Shown one piece after another: positions 63,614 through 64,000 of a stretch of 64,000 bases of DNA. The position numbers were made by a program, and so were the translations under genes. The DNA is from an uncultured Cryptobacterium sp. (GTDB lineage: Bacteria > Actinomycetota > Coriobacteriia > Coriobacteriales > Eggerthellaceae), in the NCBI GenBank assembly GCA_958410215.1, contig CATYOF010000009.1:30446-94445 (forward strand), written 5' to 3'. Position 1 is the stretch's first letter. Each line of letters opens with the position of its first letter. The notes under the pieces were generated by a model, which had not been told where the DNA came from, did no database searches, and saw only the letters and a list, made by a program, of their open reading frames with translations.

Positions 63614-64000
63614 ATGAAAGTATTACCAAAAGAAAACCTCAACCAACTGCTTTCTAAACTATCTCAAAGCGCCGTGGTATACGTACCTAAAGACGTTGCG
63701 GGACAAATAAAGTTCGCGCCCTTTGTATCGAATGATCCTATTCGTTTAGATGCAACGAATTCCCTGATGCCGCCCAAGGATTTGTTATTCCCTCAATGTC
63801 AAAACATGTATCACTACGGTGTTGATTCTAACAACGAAATGTTTATTGACCCCATAATCGAATCAAGTGATCAGGTAATTTTTGGTATTAGACCGTGTGA
63901 TATGCGCTCAATCGAATGCCTGGATGATGTCTTTTTAACAAAGGGGTTTGTCGACGAATACTATCAGGCAAAGCGCGACAAGCTGCTTACCGTAGCCCTT
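63614..64000 (+). CDS. Flx/AsrA-type iron-sulphur subunit, N-terminal part (runs off right edge)
   Basis: The frame is open from ATG 63614 (after GAGGAGGGCGCC) to the end, 129 codons. The sequence MPPKDLLFPQ and GIRPCDMRSIECLDDVFL match the AsrA / hydrogenase-beta / FlxB family, which joins an NAD(H)-flavin subunit to iron-sulphur carriers. The cluster-binding C-terminal part lies outside. An NADH-binding FlxA-like gene would be expected next. Confidence 0.8.
   Translation, partial: MKVLPKENLNQLLSKLSQSAVVYVPKDVAGQIKFAPFVSNDPIRLDATNSLMPPKDLLFPQCQNMYHYGVDSNNEMFIDPIIESSDQVIFGIRPCDMRSIECLDDVFLTKGFVDEYYQAKRDKLLTVAL

Noticed and set aside
1..64000. CRISPR array, prophage or integrase island
   Set aside because: I saw no regularly spaced repeats, phage structural genes or recombinase; the tRNA-Ala at 53883 has no duplicated 3' end nearby.

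Overview
The window looks like chromosomal DNA of an anaerobic actinobacterium, most likely of the class Coriobacteriia (Eggerthellaceae-like). This is inferred from gene content and protein style: an HdrABC/MvhD/Flx-type electron-transfer cluster, a DmsAB-type molybdoenzyme, a pyruvate-carboxylase-type subunit fused to an AccB-like biotin carrier, and the compact rimP-nusA-rnpM-infB-rbfA-nrnA-truB-ribF-dnaG run. No rRNA or species-level marker is present. Base composition is moderate and coding density is very high.

Layout. From 1 to about 50.5 kb every recognised gene is on the minus strand and mostly tightly packed (many 1-20 base overlaps), so transcription runs from high to low coordinates. 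In transcription order the blocks are: addB-addA (recombination), rarA, a DUF948-like protein, an AI-2E family permease, alaS, ruvX-mltG-yqeG, an aroE-like gene with aroC-aroK-aroB, pepQ-like and efp, a carboxyltransferase/biotin-carrier fusion with accC, an Asp23 protein, nusB-xseB and dxs, amt-glnK, leuA (with a probable leucine attenuator) and a zinc-ribbon protein, the rimP-to-dnaG translation/replication block, def-fmt-rsmB, and finally pyrR-pyrB-pyrC-carA-carB, which leaves the window at base 1.

From about 50.5 to 54 kb the gene density falls. This part holds a structured RNA resembling 6S RNA, a degenerate homocysteine-methyltransferase-like gene with a small partner, a 941-base gene-free stretch with a candidate C-rich-loop small RNA, a MITE-like element and a perfect 14-base inverted repeat, then galU and a tRNA-Ala(CGC).

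From 54 kb on the content is respiratory. dmsA-dmsB read leftward; hdrC-hdrB-hdrA-mvhD-flx genes read rightward and run off the right edge. This suggests cytoplasmic, flavin-based electron transfer (possibly bifurcation) next to a molybdopterin reductase that lacks a visible Tat signal and membrane anchor.

The most unusual points are: dnaG has no ordinary start codon and appears to start at ATT; the leuA leader encodes a 12-residue peptide with four leucines ahead of a folded RNA; a small RNA candidate at 52.2-52.4 kb repeats CCCC in hairpin loops; and several enzyme relatives have lost family catalytic or metal residues (the AroE-like and Hcy-like proteins, and Tyr51 of the P-II protein).
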